From NCBI GenBank assembly GCA_016213205.1, contig JACRAZ010000107.1:1-64000 (forward strand): a stretch of 64,000 bases of DNA, read 5' to 3'. The DNA is from Burkholderiales bacterium (lineage in GTDB: Bacteria; Pseudomonadota; Gammaproteobacteria; Burkholderiales; Burkholderiaceae_C). Of this stretch, positions 33,583 through 42,268 are shown piece by piece. Every line of letters starts with the position of its first letter. Within the stretch, counting starts at the first letter, position 1. The position numbers and the translations under genes were made by a program. The notes beneath the pieces are model-generated. The model did no database searches. It was given only the letters and a program-made list of their open reading frames with translations, and had not been told where the DNA came from.

Positions 33583-34554
33583 ATGCAGGTCTTTCGCGGT
33601 TTCCACCATCCCGGCCTGGCCAGTGCCTGCGCACTGACCATCGGCAACTTCGACGGCGTGCACCGTGGTCACCAGGCCATGCTGGCGCTGCTGACGAACG
33701 AGGCGCGCCACCGCGGCCTGGCGAGCTGCGTGATGACCTTCGAGCCGCACCCGCGCGACTACTTCGCCGCCCGCGCCGGGCAGCCCGAGGCCGCGCCGCC
33801 GCGCATCGGCACGCTGCGCGACAAACTCTCCGAGCTGGAGCGCTGTGGGGTCGACCAGGTGGTGGTGCTGCGCTTCGACCAGCGCTTCGCGGCCCAGGCG
33901 CCGCAGGCCTTCATCGACGACGTGCTGCTGGCCGGCGTGCGCGCGCGCTACGTGCTGGTGGGCGACGATTTCCGCTTCGGCGCGCGCCGCGCCGGCGACT
34001 ACGCGATGCTGGACGCCGCCGGCCAGCGCCAGGGCTTCGACGTGGCCCGCATGATGAGCTACGAGGTGCATGGCCTGCGTGTTTCCAGCTCCGCCGTGCG
34101 GGAGGCGCTGGCCCAGGGCGACATGGCCCGCACCGCCGCGCTGCTGGGCCGGCCCTACGGCATCAGCGGCCACGTGGTGCACGGCCGCAAGCTCGGCCGC
34201 GAGCTGGGCTTTCGCACGCTGAACCTGCGCTTCACGCACCCGCGGCCAGCGGCGATGGGCATCTTCGTCGTGCGGGTGCACGGCCTCGCCGATGCGCCGC
34301 TGCGCGGCGTGGCCAGCCTGGGCGTGCGGCCCACGGTGGAAGACGCCGGCCGCGTGCTGCTGGAAACCCATTGCCTCGAGTGGCCCGCGCTGCTGGGCCC
34401 CGAAGCCGGCTACGGCCGCGTGCTGAAGGTGGAGCTGCTGCACAAGCTGCACGACGAGCGCAAGTACGACTCGCTGGACGCGCTGCGCGCGGGCATTGCG
34501 CAGGACCGCGCCGATGCCCTGGCCTGGTTCGCGACCAATGAAACGCGGCGCTGA
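33583..34554 (+). CDS. ribF: Bifunctional riboflavin kinase / FAD synthetase
   Basis: 323-residue RibF, which makes FMN from riboflavin and ATP and then FAD. The N-terminal adenylyltransferase domain has the GNFDGVHRGHQ nucleotide motif, FEPHPRDYF and LVGDDFRFGARRAGD. The C-terminal kinase domain has GRPYGISGHVVHGRKLGRELGFRTLNL and GVRPTVEDAGRVLLETHCLEW. Full length. In Burkholderiales ribF is usually followed directly by ileS and lspA; here an RTX gene has been placed between ribF and ileS. Confidence 0.96.
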   Translation: MQVFRGFHHPGLASACALTIGNFDGVHRGHQAMLALLTNEARHRGLASCVMTFEPHPRDYFAARAGQPEAAPPRIGTLRDKLSELERCGVDQVVVLRFDQRFAAQAPQAFIDDVLLAGVRARYVLVGDDFRFGARRAGDYAMLDAAGQRQGFDVARMMSYEVHGLRVSSSAVREALAQGDMARTAALLGRPYGISGHVVHGRKLGRELGFRTLNLRFTHPRPAAMGIFVVRVHGLADAPLRGVASLGVRPTVEDAGRVLLETHCLEWPALLGPEAGYGRVLKVELLHKLHDERKYDSLDALRAGIAQDRADALAWFATNETRR

Positions 34555-34659
34555 AACACACGACAAGGCCCCGATACCGCCGCTGACCATGACGCGTTCC
34601 ATCGCGGCGGGCTGACCAGACGAGTGGTTCTTCTGGCCCCCGCCGGACCGGAGAACAGC

Positions 34660-35883
34660 ATGGCAAACATCATCAAGGGCACGAGCGGCGCAGACAACAA
34701 GCAGGGCACCGACGACGAGGACGTGCTCTACGGCGGCGCCGGCGACGACGTGCTGTCCACCGGCGGCGAAGGCGCCTGGCTCTCCACCACCAAGCTCTAC
34801 GGCGGCGCGGGCAACGACTACTGCAGCATCAGCCGCGTGTCCGACCCGACGCTGGTGGACGATGCGGTGCCGCAGGTCATCGAGTACGCCAACCAGGGCA
34901 TCGACACCATCGGCCTGGGCTCCTCGTTCGTCAACGAGATGACGAGCTACCAGATGCCCGACAACGTGGAGCACCTGGTCGCCATCCGCCACCCCGCGGC
35001 GGCCCTGGGCAGCACGCCGGACGAGTACATGTCGATCAAGAGCAACGGCCTGGGCAGCGACCACATTGGGGACGGCGCCGGCAACGACACGCTGATCAAG
35101 GTGGGCAGCGACATCGCCACGCTGCTGGGCGGCAGCGGCAACGACAGCTACTACCTCGGCGACCGTGGCTACTACGGCAGCGACATCGGCTTCATGGCCG
35201 GCTGGAGCGTGGGCGAAAAGGCCGGCGAAGGCCACGACACGGTCTACACCAAGACCGCCAGCAGCTTCCTGCCCGACCACGTGGAAGACCTGGTCTACAT
35301 GGGCGCCGACCAGGCCACCACGCTGCACGGCAACGCCGGCGACAACTTCATCCGCGGTGGCCACTGGAACGCCGACACGCTGTACGGCTACGGCGGCGAC
35401 GACGTGCTCGACGGCGGCCTGTACGACCATGCCGACACGCTGTATGGCGGCAACGGCGACGACACCCTCGTGGGCGGCGACGGCGCGGACACGCTCAATG
35501 GCTGGTACGGCAACGACACGCTGCTCAGCGGCTGGGGTGCCGATGTGCTCACCGGTGGCGGCGGCGCCGACAAGTTCCGCTTCAACGCGGTGCTCGACAG
35601 CACGACGATCTCCGGTGTCGACAAGCTGATGGACTTCCAGCAAGGCCTGGACAAGATCGACCTGTCCACCATCGACGCCAACGTGTGGGCGGCCGGCAAC
35701 CAGGCGTTCAACTTCATCGGTCAGCAGCCCTTCCAGCCGGGCTTCCTGCCGGGGCAGATGATCCAGAAGTTCGTTGGCGGCAACACCGTGCTGCAGGCCG
35801 ACTACGACGGCAATGCGACGGTGGACTTCGAGCTGGTGGTGGTGGGCCTGGTCACCTTCACGACCGCCGACTTCGTGCTCTGA
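34660..35883 (+). CDS. RTX calcium-binding protein, probable type I secretion substrate
   Basis: 407-residue acidic protein with no N-terminal signal. GGxGxDxxx nonapeptide repeats occur near the start (LYGGAGDDVL, LYGGAGNDYC), in the middle (LLGGSGNDSYYLGD) and in a block near 245-310 (LYGYGGDDVLDGG, LYGGNGDDTLVGGDGADTLNG). They form calcium-binding beta-rolls. The C-terminal 90 residues (ADKFRFNAVLD, MDFQQGLDKIDLSTIDAN, FVL end) match the serralysin-type C-terminal module carrying the type I secretion signal. No catalytic domain is recognised, so a matrix or adhesin role is more likely than a toxin. GGAG precedes ATG 34660. No secretion genes lie nearby. Confidence 0.83.
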   Translation: MANIIKGTSGADNKQGTDDEDVLYGGAGDDVLSTGGEGAWLSTTKLYGGAGNDYCSISRVSDPTLVDDAVPQVIEYANQGIDTIGLGSSFVNEMTSYQMPDNVEHLVAIRHPAAALGSTPDEYMSIKSNGLGSDHIGDGAGNDTLIKVGSDIATLLGGSGNDSYYLGDRGYYGSDIGFMAGWSVGEKAGEGHDTVYTKTASSFLPDHVEDLVYMGADQATTLHGNAGDNFIRGGHWNADTLYGYGGDDVLDGGLYDHADTLYGGNGDDTLVGGDGADTLNGWYGNDTLLSGWGADVLTGGGGADKFRFNAVLDSTTISGVDKLMDFQQGLDKIDLSTIDANVWAAGNQAFNFIGQQPFQPGFLPGQMIQKFVGGNTVLQADYDGNATVDFELVVVGLVTFTTADFVL

Positions 35884-36155
35884 TCGGCCCGGGGGCCGTG
35901 CAAGGGCCGGCACCCGGTGCAGCGCACGCTGGCCGTGCAGGGAGTGGCTTCAGTAGAATCTCGGGTATGGCACTGTGCTGGCTGGACCTGCAAACACGCC
36001 GCGGGCACGCCGCCACGCGACGCCAGACCACGCGCGCCGAATTCAGCGCTCGATCGACTGAAGCTGCCACCGCTGCGGCGCCTGCCGGCCGCAGCCCTCC
36101 GCACCGAGTGCACCCCTTGCGACGAGCGCGCCGCTCTCAACCGGCGCGACAGGCC
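35884..36155 (+). other. 272-nt gap before ileS
   Basis: The longest intergenic stretch in the window. It contains the presumed ileS promoter (TAGAAT at 35954-35959, poor -35) and GC-rich sequence around 36060-36110 with the repeat-like CTGCGGCGCCTGCCGGCCGC. The frame upstream of ileS is open but has no start with a ribosome site and no protein-like composition. No riboswitch or small gene was recognised. Confidence 0.4.
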
Positions 36156-39089
36156 ATGACCGATTCGAGCACGCCCGACTACCGAAGCACGCTGAACCTG
36201 CCCGACACCCCCTTCCCGATGCGCGGCGACCTGCCCAAGCGCGAGCCCGGCTGGGTGAAGGACTGGGAGGAGCAAGGCCGCTACAAGCAGCTGCGCGACG
36301 CACGCTGCAACGCGCCCAAGTTCATCCTGCACGACGGCCCGCCCTATGCCAATGGCCAGATCCACATGGGCCATGCGGTCAACAAGGTGCTCAAGGACAT
36401 GATCGTCAAGGCCCGCCAGCTCGCGGGCTTCGACGCGCAGTACGTGCCGGGCTGGGATTGCCACGGCCTGCCGATCGAGAACGCGATCGAGAAGAAGCAC
36501 GGCCGGCACCTGAGCCGCGACGACATGCAGGCCAAGAGCCGCGCCTATGCCACCGAGCAGATCGCGCTGCAGATGGCCGACTTCAAGCGCCTGGGCATCC
36601 TGGGCGACTGGGCGCGGCCCTACCGCACGATGGATTTCGCCAACGAGGCCGGCGAGATCCGCGCCTTCAAGCGCGTGATCGAGCGTGGCTTCGTCTACCG
36701 CGGCCTGAAGCCCGTGTACTGGTGCTTCGACTGCGGCTCATCCCTTGCCGAATTCGAGATCGAGTACGCCGACAAGAAGAGCCAGACCCTGGACGTGGCC
36801 TTCCTGTGCGCCGAGCCCGACAAGCTGGCCGCGGCCTTCAACGTCACCCCGTTCACGAAGGATGCCTTCGCGGTGATCTGGACCACCACCGCGTGGACGA
36901 TTCCGGCCAACCAGGCGCTGAACCTGAACCCGGCGCTCGAGTACGCGCTGGTCGATACCGAGCGCGGCCTGCTGGTGCTGGCCGCCACGCTGGTGGAGAA
37001 GTGCCTGGCGCGCTACGGCCTGCAGGGCACGGTGGTGGCCACCACGCTGGGCGAAAAGCTCGGCGGCCTGCAGTTCCGCCACCCGCTGGCCCACGTGGAC
37101 GCGGGTTATGACCGCCTCAGCCCCATCTACCTGGCCGACTACGCCACTGCCGAGGACGGCACCGGCCTCGTGCACTCGTCTCCCGCCTACGGCCTGGACG
37201 ACTTCCAGTCCTGCGTGTCGCACGGCATGGCCTACGACGACATCCTGAACCCGGTGCAGGCCAACGGCAGCTATGCGGCCGATTTCCCGCTGTTCGGCGG
37301 CCAGAACATCTGGAAGGCGGTGCCGGTCATCATCGAGGCGCTGCGGGGGAACGACGGGCCGCTCCCGAGTTCCCCGTCCCCCTCGGGGGGCGGACCGGGC
37401 GCAAGCCCGGACCAGGGGGCGCCGGGACACGCAAACCGTCTCTTCGCCACCGAGACCATCACCCACAGCTACCCGCACTGCTGGCGCCACAAGACGCCGG
37501 TGATCTACCGTGCCGCGGCGCAGTGGTTCGTGCGCATGGACGAGGGCGAGGGCGTGTTCACGAAGGACAAGGCGCCCAAGACCCTGCGCCAGATGGCGCT
37601 GGACGCGATCGACCACACCAGCTTCTACCCCGAGAACGGCCGCGCGCGCCTGCGCGACATGATCGCCAACCGGCCCGACTGGTGCATCAGCCGCCAGCGC
37701 AGCTGGGGCGTGCCGCTGCCCTTCTTCCTGCACAAGGACACGGGCGAGCTGCACCCGCGCACGATGGAGATCCTCGACCAGGCGGCCGACATCGTGGAAG
37801 CAGGCGGCATCGAGGCCTGGAGCCGCGTGACGGTCGAAGAGATCCTGGGGCCCGCCGACGCACCGCACTACACCAAGAGCAGCGACATCCTCGAGGTGTG
37901 GTTCGATTCCGGCTCCACGTTCTGGCACGTGCTGCGCGGCACCCACCAGCATGCCGATGGCGTGCTGGGCCACCACGACGAAGGCCCCGAGGCCGACCTG
38001 TACCTGGAAGGCCACGACCAGCACCGCGGCTGGTTCCACAGCTCGCTGCTGCTGGCCTGCGCGCTGCAGGGCCGCGCGCCCTACCGCGGCCTGCTGACCC
38101 ACGGCTTCACGGTGGACAGCCAGGGCCGCAAGATGAGCAAGAGCCTGGGCAACGGCATCGAGCCGCAGGCCGTGAGCCAGAAGCTGGGCGCCGAGATCAT
38201 CCGCCTGTGGGTGGCCGCGAGCGACTACTCGGGCGACATCGCCGGCGATGACAAGATCCTCGCCCGCGTGGTGGATGCCTACCGCCGCATCCGCAACACG
38301 CTGCGCTTCCTGCTGGCCAACGTGAGCGACTTCGACCCCACCGCCGATGCGGTGCCCGAGGCCGAACTGCTGGAGATCGACCGCTGGGCGCTGGCCCGCA
38401 GCGCGCAGTTCCAGGCCGAGGTGCTGGCGCACTACCAGGCCTACGAGTTCCACCCGGTGGTGGCCAAGCTGCAGGTGTTCTGCTCGGAAGACCTGGGCGC
38501 TTTCTACCTCGACGTGCTGAAGGACCGGCTCTACACCACCGCGCCCAAGAGCCTGGCGCGCCGCAGCGCGCAGACGGCGCTGTGGCACGTCACCCAGGCC
38601 ATGCTGCGCTGGATGGCGCCCTTCCTCAGCTTCACGGCCGAGGAAGCCTGGGCCGTGTTCCAGCGGGGTGGCAAGAGCATCTTCGTCGAGACCTACTGGA
38701 ACCTGGGCACGCCGGACGAGGCGCTGCTGGCCAAGTGGGCCCGCATCCGCGAGGTGCGCGAGGCGGTGAACAAGGCCATCGAGGCCGTGCGCACGGCGGG
38801 CTCGGTGGGCTCCTCGCTGCAGGCCACGGTGCGTGTCACCGCGCCGAGTGAAACCCACACGCTGCTGGCCGCGCTGGGCGATGACCTGAAGTTCGTGTTC
38901 ATCACCTCGGCGGCCAGGCTGGCCGAGGGCGAGGCGCTGGCGGTCGAGGTCACGCCCTCGACCGCGGTCAAGTGCGAACGCTGCTGGCACTGGCGCGACG
39001 ATGTCGGCCACGACCCGGCCCACCCGGGCCTGTGCCGGCGCTGCACCGACAACCTGTTCGGCTCCGGCGAGACGCGCCAGGCAGCCTGA
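36156..39089 (+). CDS. ileS: Isoleucyl-tRNA synthetase with an in-frame repeat-derived insert
   Basis: 977-residue class I synthetase charging tRNA-Ile. The signature is HMGH at 70-73 and KMSKS at 659-663. The editing domain carries the WTTTAWTIPANQAL motif, and the C-terminal zinc site is CERCWHW ... CRRC. The start ATG at 36156 gives the normal N-terminus (TLNLPDTPFPMRGDLPKREP). Residues about 400-426 are a Pro/Gly/Ser-rich insert that interrupts the otherwise conserved run from VPVIIEALRGN to NRLFATETITHSYPHCWRH. Its DNA is palindromic repeat copy 4. The reading frame is intact, so the enzyme is presumably active with a surface loop. A TAGAAT at 35954-35959 may be the -10 of its promoter. 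Confidence 0.96.
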   Translation: MTDSSTPDYRSTLNLPDTPFPMRGDLPKREPGWVKDWEEQGRYKQLRDARCNAPKFILHDGPPYANGQIHMGHAVNKVLKDMIVKARQLAGFDAQYVPGWDCHGLPIENAIEKKHGRHLSRDDMQAKSRAYATEQIALQMADFKRLGILGDWARPYRTMDFANEAGEIRAFKRVIERGFVYRGLKPVYWCFDCGSSLAEFEIEYADKKSQTLDVAFLCAEPDKLAAAFNVTPFTKDAFAVIWTTTAWTIPANQALNLNPALEYALVDTERGLLVLAATLVEKCLARYGLQGTVVATTLGEKLGGLQFRHPLAHVDAGYDRLSPIYLADYATAEDGTGLVHSSPAYGLDDFQSCVSHGMAYDDILNPVQANGSYAADFPLFGGQNIWKAVPVIIEALRGNDGPLPSSPSPSGGGPGASPDQGAPGHANRLFATETITHSYPHCWRHKTPVIYRAAAQWFVRMDEGEGVFTKDKAPKTLRQMALDAIDHTSFYPENGRARLRDMIANRPDWCISRQRSWGVPLPFFLHKDTGELHPRTMEILDQAADIVEAGGIEAWSRVTVEEILGPADAPHYTKSSDILEVWFDSGSTFWHVLRGTHQHADGVLGHHDEGPEADLYLEGHDQHRGWFHSSLLLACALQGRAPYRGLLTHGFTVDSQGRKMSKSLGNGIEPQAVSQKLGAEIIRLWVAASDYSGDIAGDDKILARVVDAYRRIRNTLRFLLANVSDFDPTADAVPEAELLEIDRWALARSAQFQAEVLAHYQAYEFHPVVAKLQVFCSEDLGAFYLDVLKDRLYTTAPKSLARRSAQTALWHVTQAMLRWMAPFLSFTAEEAWAVFQRGGKSIFVETYWNLGTPDEALLAKWARIREVREAVNKAIEAVRTAGSVGSSLQATVRVTAPSETHTLLAALGDDLKFVFITSAARLAEGEALAVEVTPSTAVKCERCWHWRDDVGHDPAHPGLCRRCTDNLFGSGETRQAA
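37357..37420 (-). repeat. Palindromic repeat element, copy 4, inside ileS
   Basis: Stems are CCGGGC/GCCCGG (37395-37400 with 37405-37410) and C5/G6 (37378-37390), followed on the minus strand by a CTCGGGAGCGGCC segment like that of copies 3 and 5. The element is read through in the ileS frame and supplies about 26 extra codons. Confidence 0.7.
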
Positions 39090-39096
39090 CCCCCCC

Positions 39097-40947
39097 ATGA
39101 CAGCAGTACCCCAGCGCCCGTCGATGCTCGACCGCATCGCGGGCGAACTGGGGATCGTGCTCACGCCTGCGCTGCGCGCGGGCGTGGCGCAGGAGCAGTT
39201 GCGCATGGTGCTCACGCACACCCGCGTGGGCACGGTGGCGGCCACGCTGTTCGCGGTGTTGATGGCCTGGCACTTCCGCGACCGGATGCCCTTGCCGCTG
39301 GTGTATGGCTGGATCGCCGCCAAGCTGCTGGTGGCCGCGGCGCGCGTGGCGCTGGCGCGTGCCTACGAGCGCGTGGCCCGCCAGCGTGGCGGCGAGTTGG
39401 CCGCCGACGACGGCCACCGCTGGCAGCGCTGGACCTTGTGGCTGCTGGCGGTGGACGGCCTGGTCTGGGGCGCCGGCGCGTGGCGCATGATGGGTGAGCC
39501 GGTGGCCACCACGGCCCTGGTGGTGGCCTCGGTGGACGCGGTGACCTGCATCGCCACCTTCGGCCTGCAGGCGCACCTGGCCGCCGCGGCGGCCTACACC
39601 GCGCCGATGCTGCTGCTCACCAGCATCGGCCTGGCCCAGCGCGGCGACGACCTGGCGGTGCCCACCTCGCTGAGCCAGCTGATCCTGTTCGCGCTGCAGA
39701 TGAGCACGGCGCGTGGCACTGCGCGCCGGCTGGCCGCCGGCATGCTGCTGCGGCTGCAGGCGCAGGACCTGGTGGCGCAGAAGGATGCCGCGCTGCAGCT
39801 CGCCCAGCGGCAGATCGCGCTGCGGGTGCAGTTCCTCGCCAAGGTGAGCCACGAGCTGCGCACGCCGCTGCACGGCATCCTGGGCCTGGCGCGGCTGCTG
39901 CACCTGGAATCACGCGAACCCCCGGTGGCCCGGCGGGTGGAGCTGATCGAGGCCTCGGGCACCCACCTGCTCGGGCTGATCAACGACCTGCTGGACGCCT
40001 CGCGCGCCGATGCCGGCCGCTTCACCCTGCACAGCGAACGCTTCGAGCTCGTGTCCCAGGTGGAGCAGGTGGCCGAAGTGTTTGCCTTGCGTGCCTCCGA
40101 CCGCGGGCTGGCCTTCCACTGGCACAACACGCTGCCGGGCCCGCGCTGGGTGATGGGGGACGCCGGACGGCTGCGCCAGGTGCTGCACAACCTGCTGGGC
40201 AACGCCGTGAAGTTCACGCCCCAGGGCGAGGTGCGGCTGGAGCTGGGCTGCCAGGGCGACGAAGTGCGGCTGGTGGTCAGCGACACCGGGCCCGGCATCG
40301 GCGCGGCCGAGGTGTCGCGCATCTTCCAGCCCTTCCACCAGGCGCGGCGCGAGACCGGTGCGCCCACCGATGGCGTGGGCCTGGGGCTGACCATCGCGCG
40401 CGAGATCGCCCATGCGATGGGGGGCGACATCACCGTGCACAGCGTGCCCGGCACGGGCACCACGTTCAGCTTCAGCGCCCGGCTGCCGGCTTGCGCGGAA
40501 CAGGCCGATGCCCAGTCCGAGGCCGCCACCGCCGGCACGCTACCCGGCTCGGTGCTGGTGGCCGAGGACGACGACGTCAACGCGATGATCGTCTGCAGCT
40601 TCCTCGACAAGCTGGGCATCGCGCACGAACGCGTGGCCGATGGCAAGCAGGCCGTGAGCCGCGCCCTGCGCGAGACCCAGCGCCCGGAACTCGTGCTGAT
40701 GGACTGCCGCATGCCGCTGCTCGACGGCCTGGCCGCCACGCGCGAGATCCGGGCCCAGGAACGCACGCTGTCGCTGCCGCGGCTGCCGATCGTGGCGCTC
40801 ACCGCCACCGCCACCGAGGCGGACCGGGCCGAGTGCCTGGCCGCCGGCATGGACGCGGTGGTGGCCAAGCCCTTCACGCTGGAGCAGCTGCACCAGGCGC
40901 TCAAGCGTGCCAGCTGGGTGAAGCCGGCGCTCGAACAAACGAGCTGA
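39097..40947 (+). CDS. Hybrid histidine kinase with multi-helix membrane domain and receiver
   Basis: 616-residue sensor. The N-terminal 200 residues contain about five hydrophobic helices with very short loops (VGTVAATLFAVLMAWHF, LWLLAVDGLVWGAGAW, AAAAAYTAPMLLLTSIGLA), so the signal is probably sensed within or near the membrane. HisKA follows with His252 (KVSHELRTPLHG), then HATPase (GDAGRLRQVLHNLLGNAVKF, GVGLGLTIA) and a C-terminal receiver with Asp536 (LVLMDCRMPLLDG) and VAKPFT. It starts 7 nt after ileS. Its position between ileS and lspA, next to an acyl-signal-synthase-like gene, raises the possibility that it responds to a lipid signal; that is inference. Confidence 0.9.
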   Translation: MTAVPQRPSMLDRIAGELGIVLTPALRAGVAQEQLRMVLTHTRVGTVAATLFAVLMAWHFRDRMPLPLVYGWIAAKLLVAAARVALARAYERVARQRGGELAADDGHRWQRWTLWLLAVDGLVWGAGAWRMMGEPVATTALVVASVDAVTCIATFGLQAHLAAAAAYTAPMLLLTSIGLAQRGDDLAVPTSLSQLILFALQMSTARGTARRLAAGMLLRLQAQDLVAQKDAALQLAQRQIALRVQFLAKVSHELRTPLHGILGLARLLHLESREPPVARRVELIEASGTHLLGLINDLLDASRADAGRFTLHSERFELVSQVEQVAEVFALRASDRGLAFHWHNTLPGPRWVMGDAGRLRQVLHNLLGNAVKFTPQGEVRLELGCQGDEVRLVVSDTGPGIGAAEVSRIFQPFHQARRETGAPTDGVGLGLTIAREIAHAMGGDITVHSVPGTGTTFSFSARLPACAEQADAQSEAATAGTLPGSVLVAEDDDVNAMIVCSFLDKLGIAHERVADGKQAVSRALRETQRPELVLMDCRMPLLDGLAATREIRAQERTLSLPRLPIVALTATATEADRAECLAAGMDAVVAKPFTLEQLHQALKRASWVKPALEQTS

Positions 40948-40981
40948 GCGCCCGCGGCGGCCGCCGCGCGGCGCCCGGGTG

Positions 40982-41650
40982 TCAGGCCGCCACGCGTTGC
41001 GGCTGCGGCCAGGCGCGGCGTTCGGTCATCAGCTGGATGTCGGGGTGGTAGGTCTCGATCATCAGCTCGTACATGCCGTGCTGGCCCTGGTACCAGGTGC
41101 GTTCGGCGGCGATCACGTCCATGGCCAGGATGCGGTGCTGCAGGCCCCCGGCGTGGGCCAGCGGCACGGTCTGCTCCTCGGCCAGCACGTCGGTGAAGCC
41201 CAGGCGCCGGTACATGCGCACCAGCGCCTCGCTGCGCGCGCCGATCACCATCCAGCGGGCCTGGCTCGCCAGGCAGTACAGGTAGCTGGCCTTCATCAGC
41301 ATCGGGCGTACCAGCGCATCGGCACCCGGCACGATGGCCAGCCGCGTGATCTCGGCCCGCGGGCGCTGGGCCAGCCAATCCGGCAGCCGCACGCTCGATT
41401 CGAGCTGCACCCCGGTGTCCGCCCCCGCCCGCTGGATGCGCGCCGTGCCGACACCCCGGCCGCTGGCCTTGTCCAGGCACACCAGCACCGCGGTGCCGCG
41501 CTCGTGGTCGATCTCGTCGGGCTCGGCCAGCGCCTTTTTCAACTGGGGCAGGTGGTGGCCGTACCCGGCCACACGCACCATGCAGGCCTCACGCAGGTCT
41601 TCGGCGCTGCGTGCCATGCGGACTTCGAAGCTGAGCGCGGCGGTCGTCAT
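40982..41650 (-). CDS. FeeM/autoinducer-synthase-like N-acyltransferase
   Basis: 222-residue GNAT-fold protein of the group that includes N-acyl amino acid synthase FeeM, LuxI-type synthases and the PEP-CTERM/exosortase-associated acyltransferases. Seen: SFEVRMARSAEDLREACMVRVAGYGHHLP, GTAVLVCLDKASGRGVGTARIQ, the charged RAEITRLAIVPGAD, WMVIGARSEALVRMYRRLGF, and VPLAHAGGLQHRILAMDV. The family moves an acyl chain from ACP to an amine. The ATG at 41648-41650 gives the family's normal N-terminus. It is divergent from lspA with a perfect 9-bp inverted repeat between them. Its product could be an acyl amino acid signal; an exosortase-related role is the alternative, given a PEP-CTERM gene elsewhere in the window. 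Confidence 0.78.
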   Translation of the reverse strand: MTTAALSFEVRMARSAEDLREACMVRVAGYGHHLPQLKKALAEPDEIDHERGTAVLVCLDKASGRGVGTARIQRAGADTGVQLESSVRLPDWLAQRPRAEITRLAIVPGADALVRPMLMKASYLYCLASQARWMVIGARSEALVRMYRRLGFTDVLAEEQTVPLAHAGGLQHRILAMDVIAAERTWYQGQHGMYELMIETYHPDIQLMTERRAWPQPQRVAA

Positions 41651-41682
41651 CGTGTGTGGTGCTCCAGTGTGGGCAGGAGACG

Positions 41683-41701
41683 GGGCGCTACAGTAGCGCC
41701 C
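41683..41701. promoter_or_regulatory. 19-bp dyad between acyltransferase and lspA genes
   Basis: GGGCGCTAC (41683-41691), one central A, then GTAGCGCCC (41693-41701): a perfect 9-bp inverted repeat. It lies 33 bases before the acyltransferase start and 35 before lspA, where an operator could affect both. Its centre TACAGT could instead be a -10 element for lspA. Confidence 0.45.
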
Positions 41702-41735
41702 GATCCCCTGCATGCAGTCTCCGTATTTCCCCTCA

Positions 41736-42248
41736 ATGGCCGCTTCCAAGTCAACCAACACTCCGCTGGCCCTGTGGCTCGGCCTGGCGCTGGTCGTGAT
41801 CCTGCTCGACCAGTTCACCAAGGTGCTGATCTTGGGCGAGTTCCGGCTTCACGACACCCGGGTCGTGACAAGCTTTTTCAACCTGGTGCGTGCCCACAAC
41901 ACTGGCGCCGCGTTTTCCTTCCTGGCCGATGCGGCGGGCTGGCAGCGCTGGTTCTTCGTCGGCCTGGGTGCGGCGGCCTCGGTGTTCATCGTCTGGATGC
42001 TGCGCACGCACCCGGCGCAACGGCTGTTCTGTTTCGCCGTCACGATGATCATGGGCGGCGCGCTGGGCAACGTGATCGACCGCCTGCTGCACGGCTATGT
42101 GGTCGACTTCCTGCAGTTCCACTGGTCCTGGCTGGCGCCGATGTTCCACGGCGGCTACTTCCCGGCCTTCAACCTGGCCGACAGCGCCATCACGCTGGGC
42201 GCGATCTGCCTGGTGCTGGACGAGCTGCTGCGGGTGCGGCGCTCTTAG
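41736..42248 (+). CDS. lspA: Signal peptidase II (prolipoprotein signal peptidase)
   Basis: 170-residue inner-membrane aspartyl protease that removes signal peptides from diacylglyceryl-modified prolipoproteins. Four transmembrane helices are visible. Conserved blocks are LLDQFTKVLI, FFNLVRAHNTGAAFSFLAD, GNVIDRLLHGYVVDF and FPAFNLADSAI. By family comparison the catalytic pair is Asp124 (VVDF) and Asp149 (NLADS). ATG 41736 is preferred to 41712 for length; neither has a strong ribosome site. It acts on the window's own lipoproteins (31467, 51485). Confidence 0.94.
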   Translation: MAASKSTNTPLALWLGLALVVILLDQFTKVLILGEFRLHDTRVVTSFFNLVRAHNTGAAFSFLADAAGWQRWFFVGLGAAASVFIVWMLRTHPAQRLFCFAVTMIMGGALGNVIDRLLHGYVVDFLQFHWSWLAPMFHGGYFPAFNLADSAITLGAICLVLDELLRVRRS

Positions 42249-42268
42249 GGCCTGCCCGCACGACGGCG

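Noticed and set aside
35398..35560. GC-rich repeats in the RTX gene as a CRISPR or tandem DNA repeat
   Set aside because: The periodicity is of protein nonapeptides (GGxGxDxxx); the DNA units are not identical and there are no spacers.
34660..35883. RTX gene as a haemolysin toxin
   Set aside because: There is no acylation or pore-forming domain and no rtxC/B/D neighbours; only calcium-binding repeats and a secretion module are present.
36738..39323. Open frame antisense to ileS
   Set aside because: No motifs; ileS on the other strand is unambiguous.
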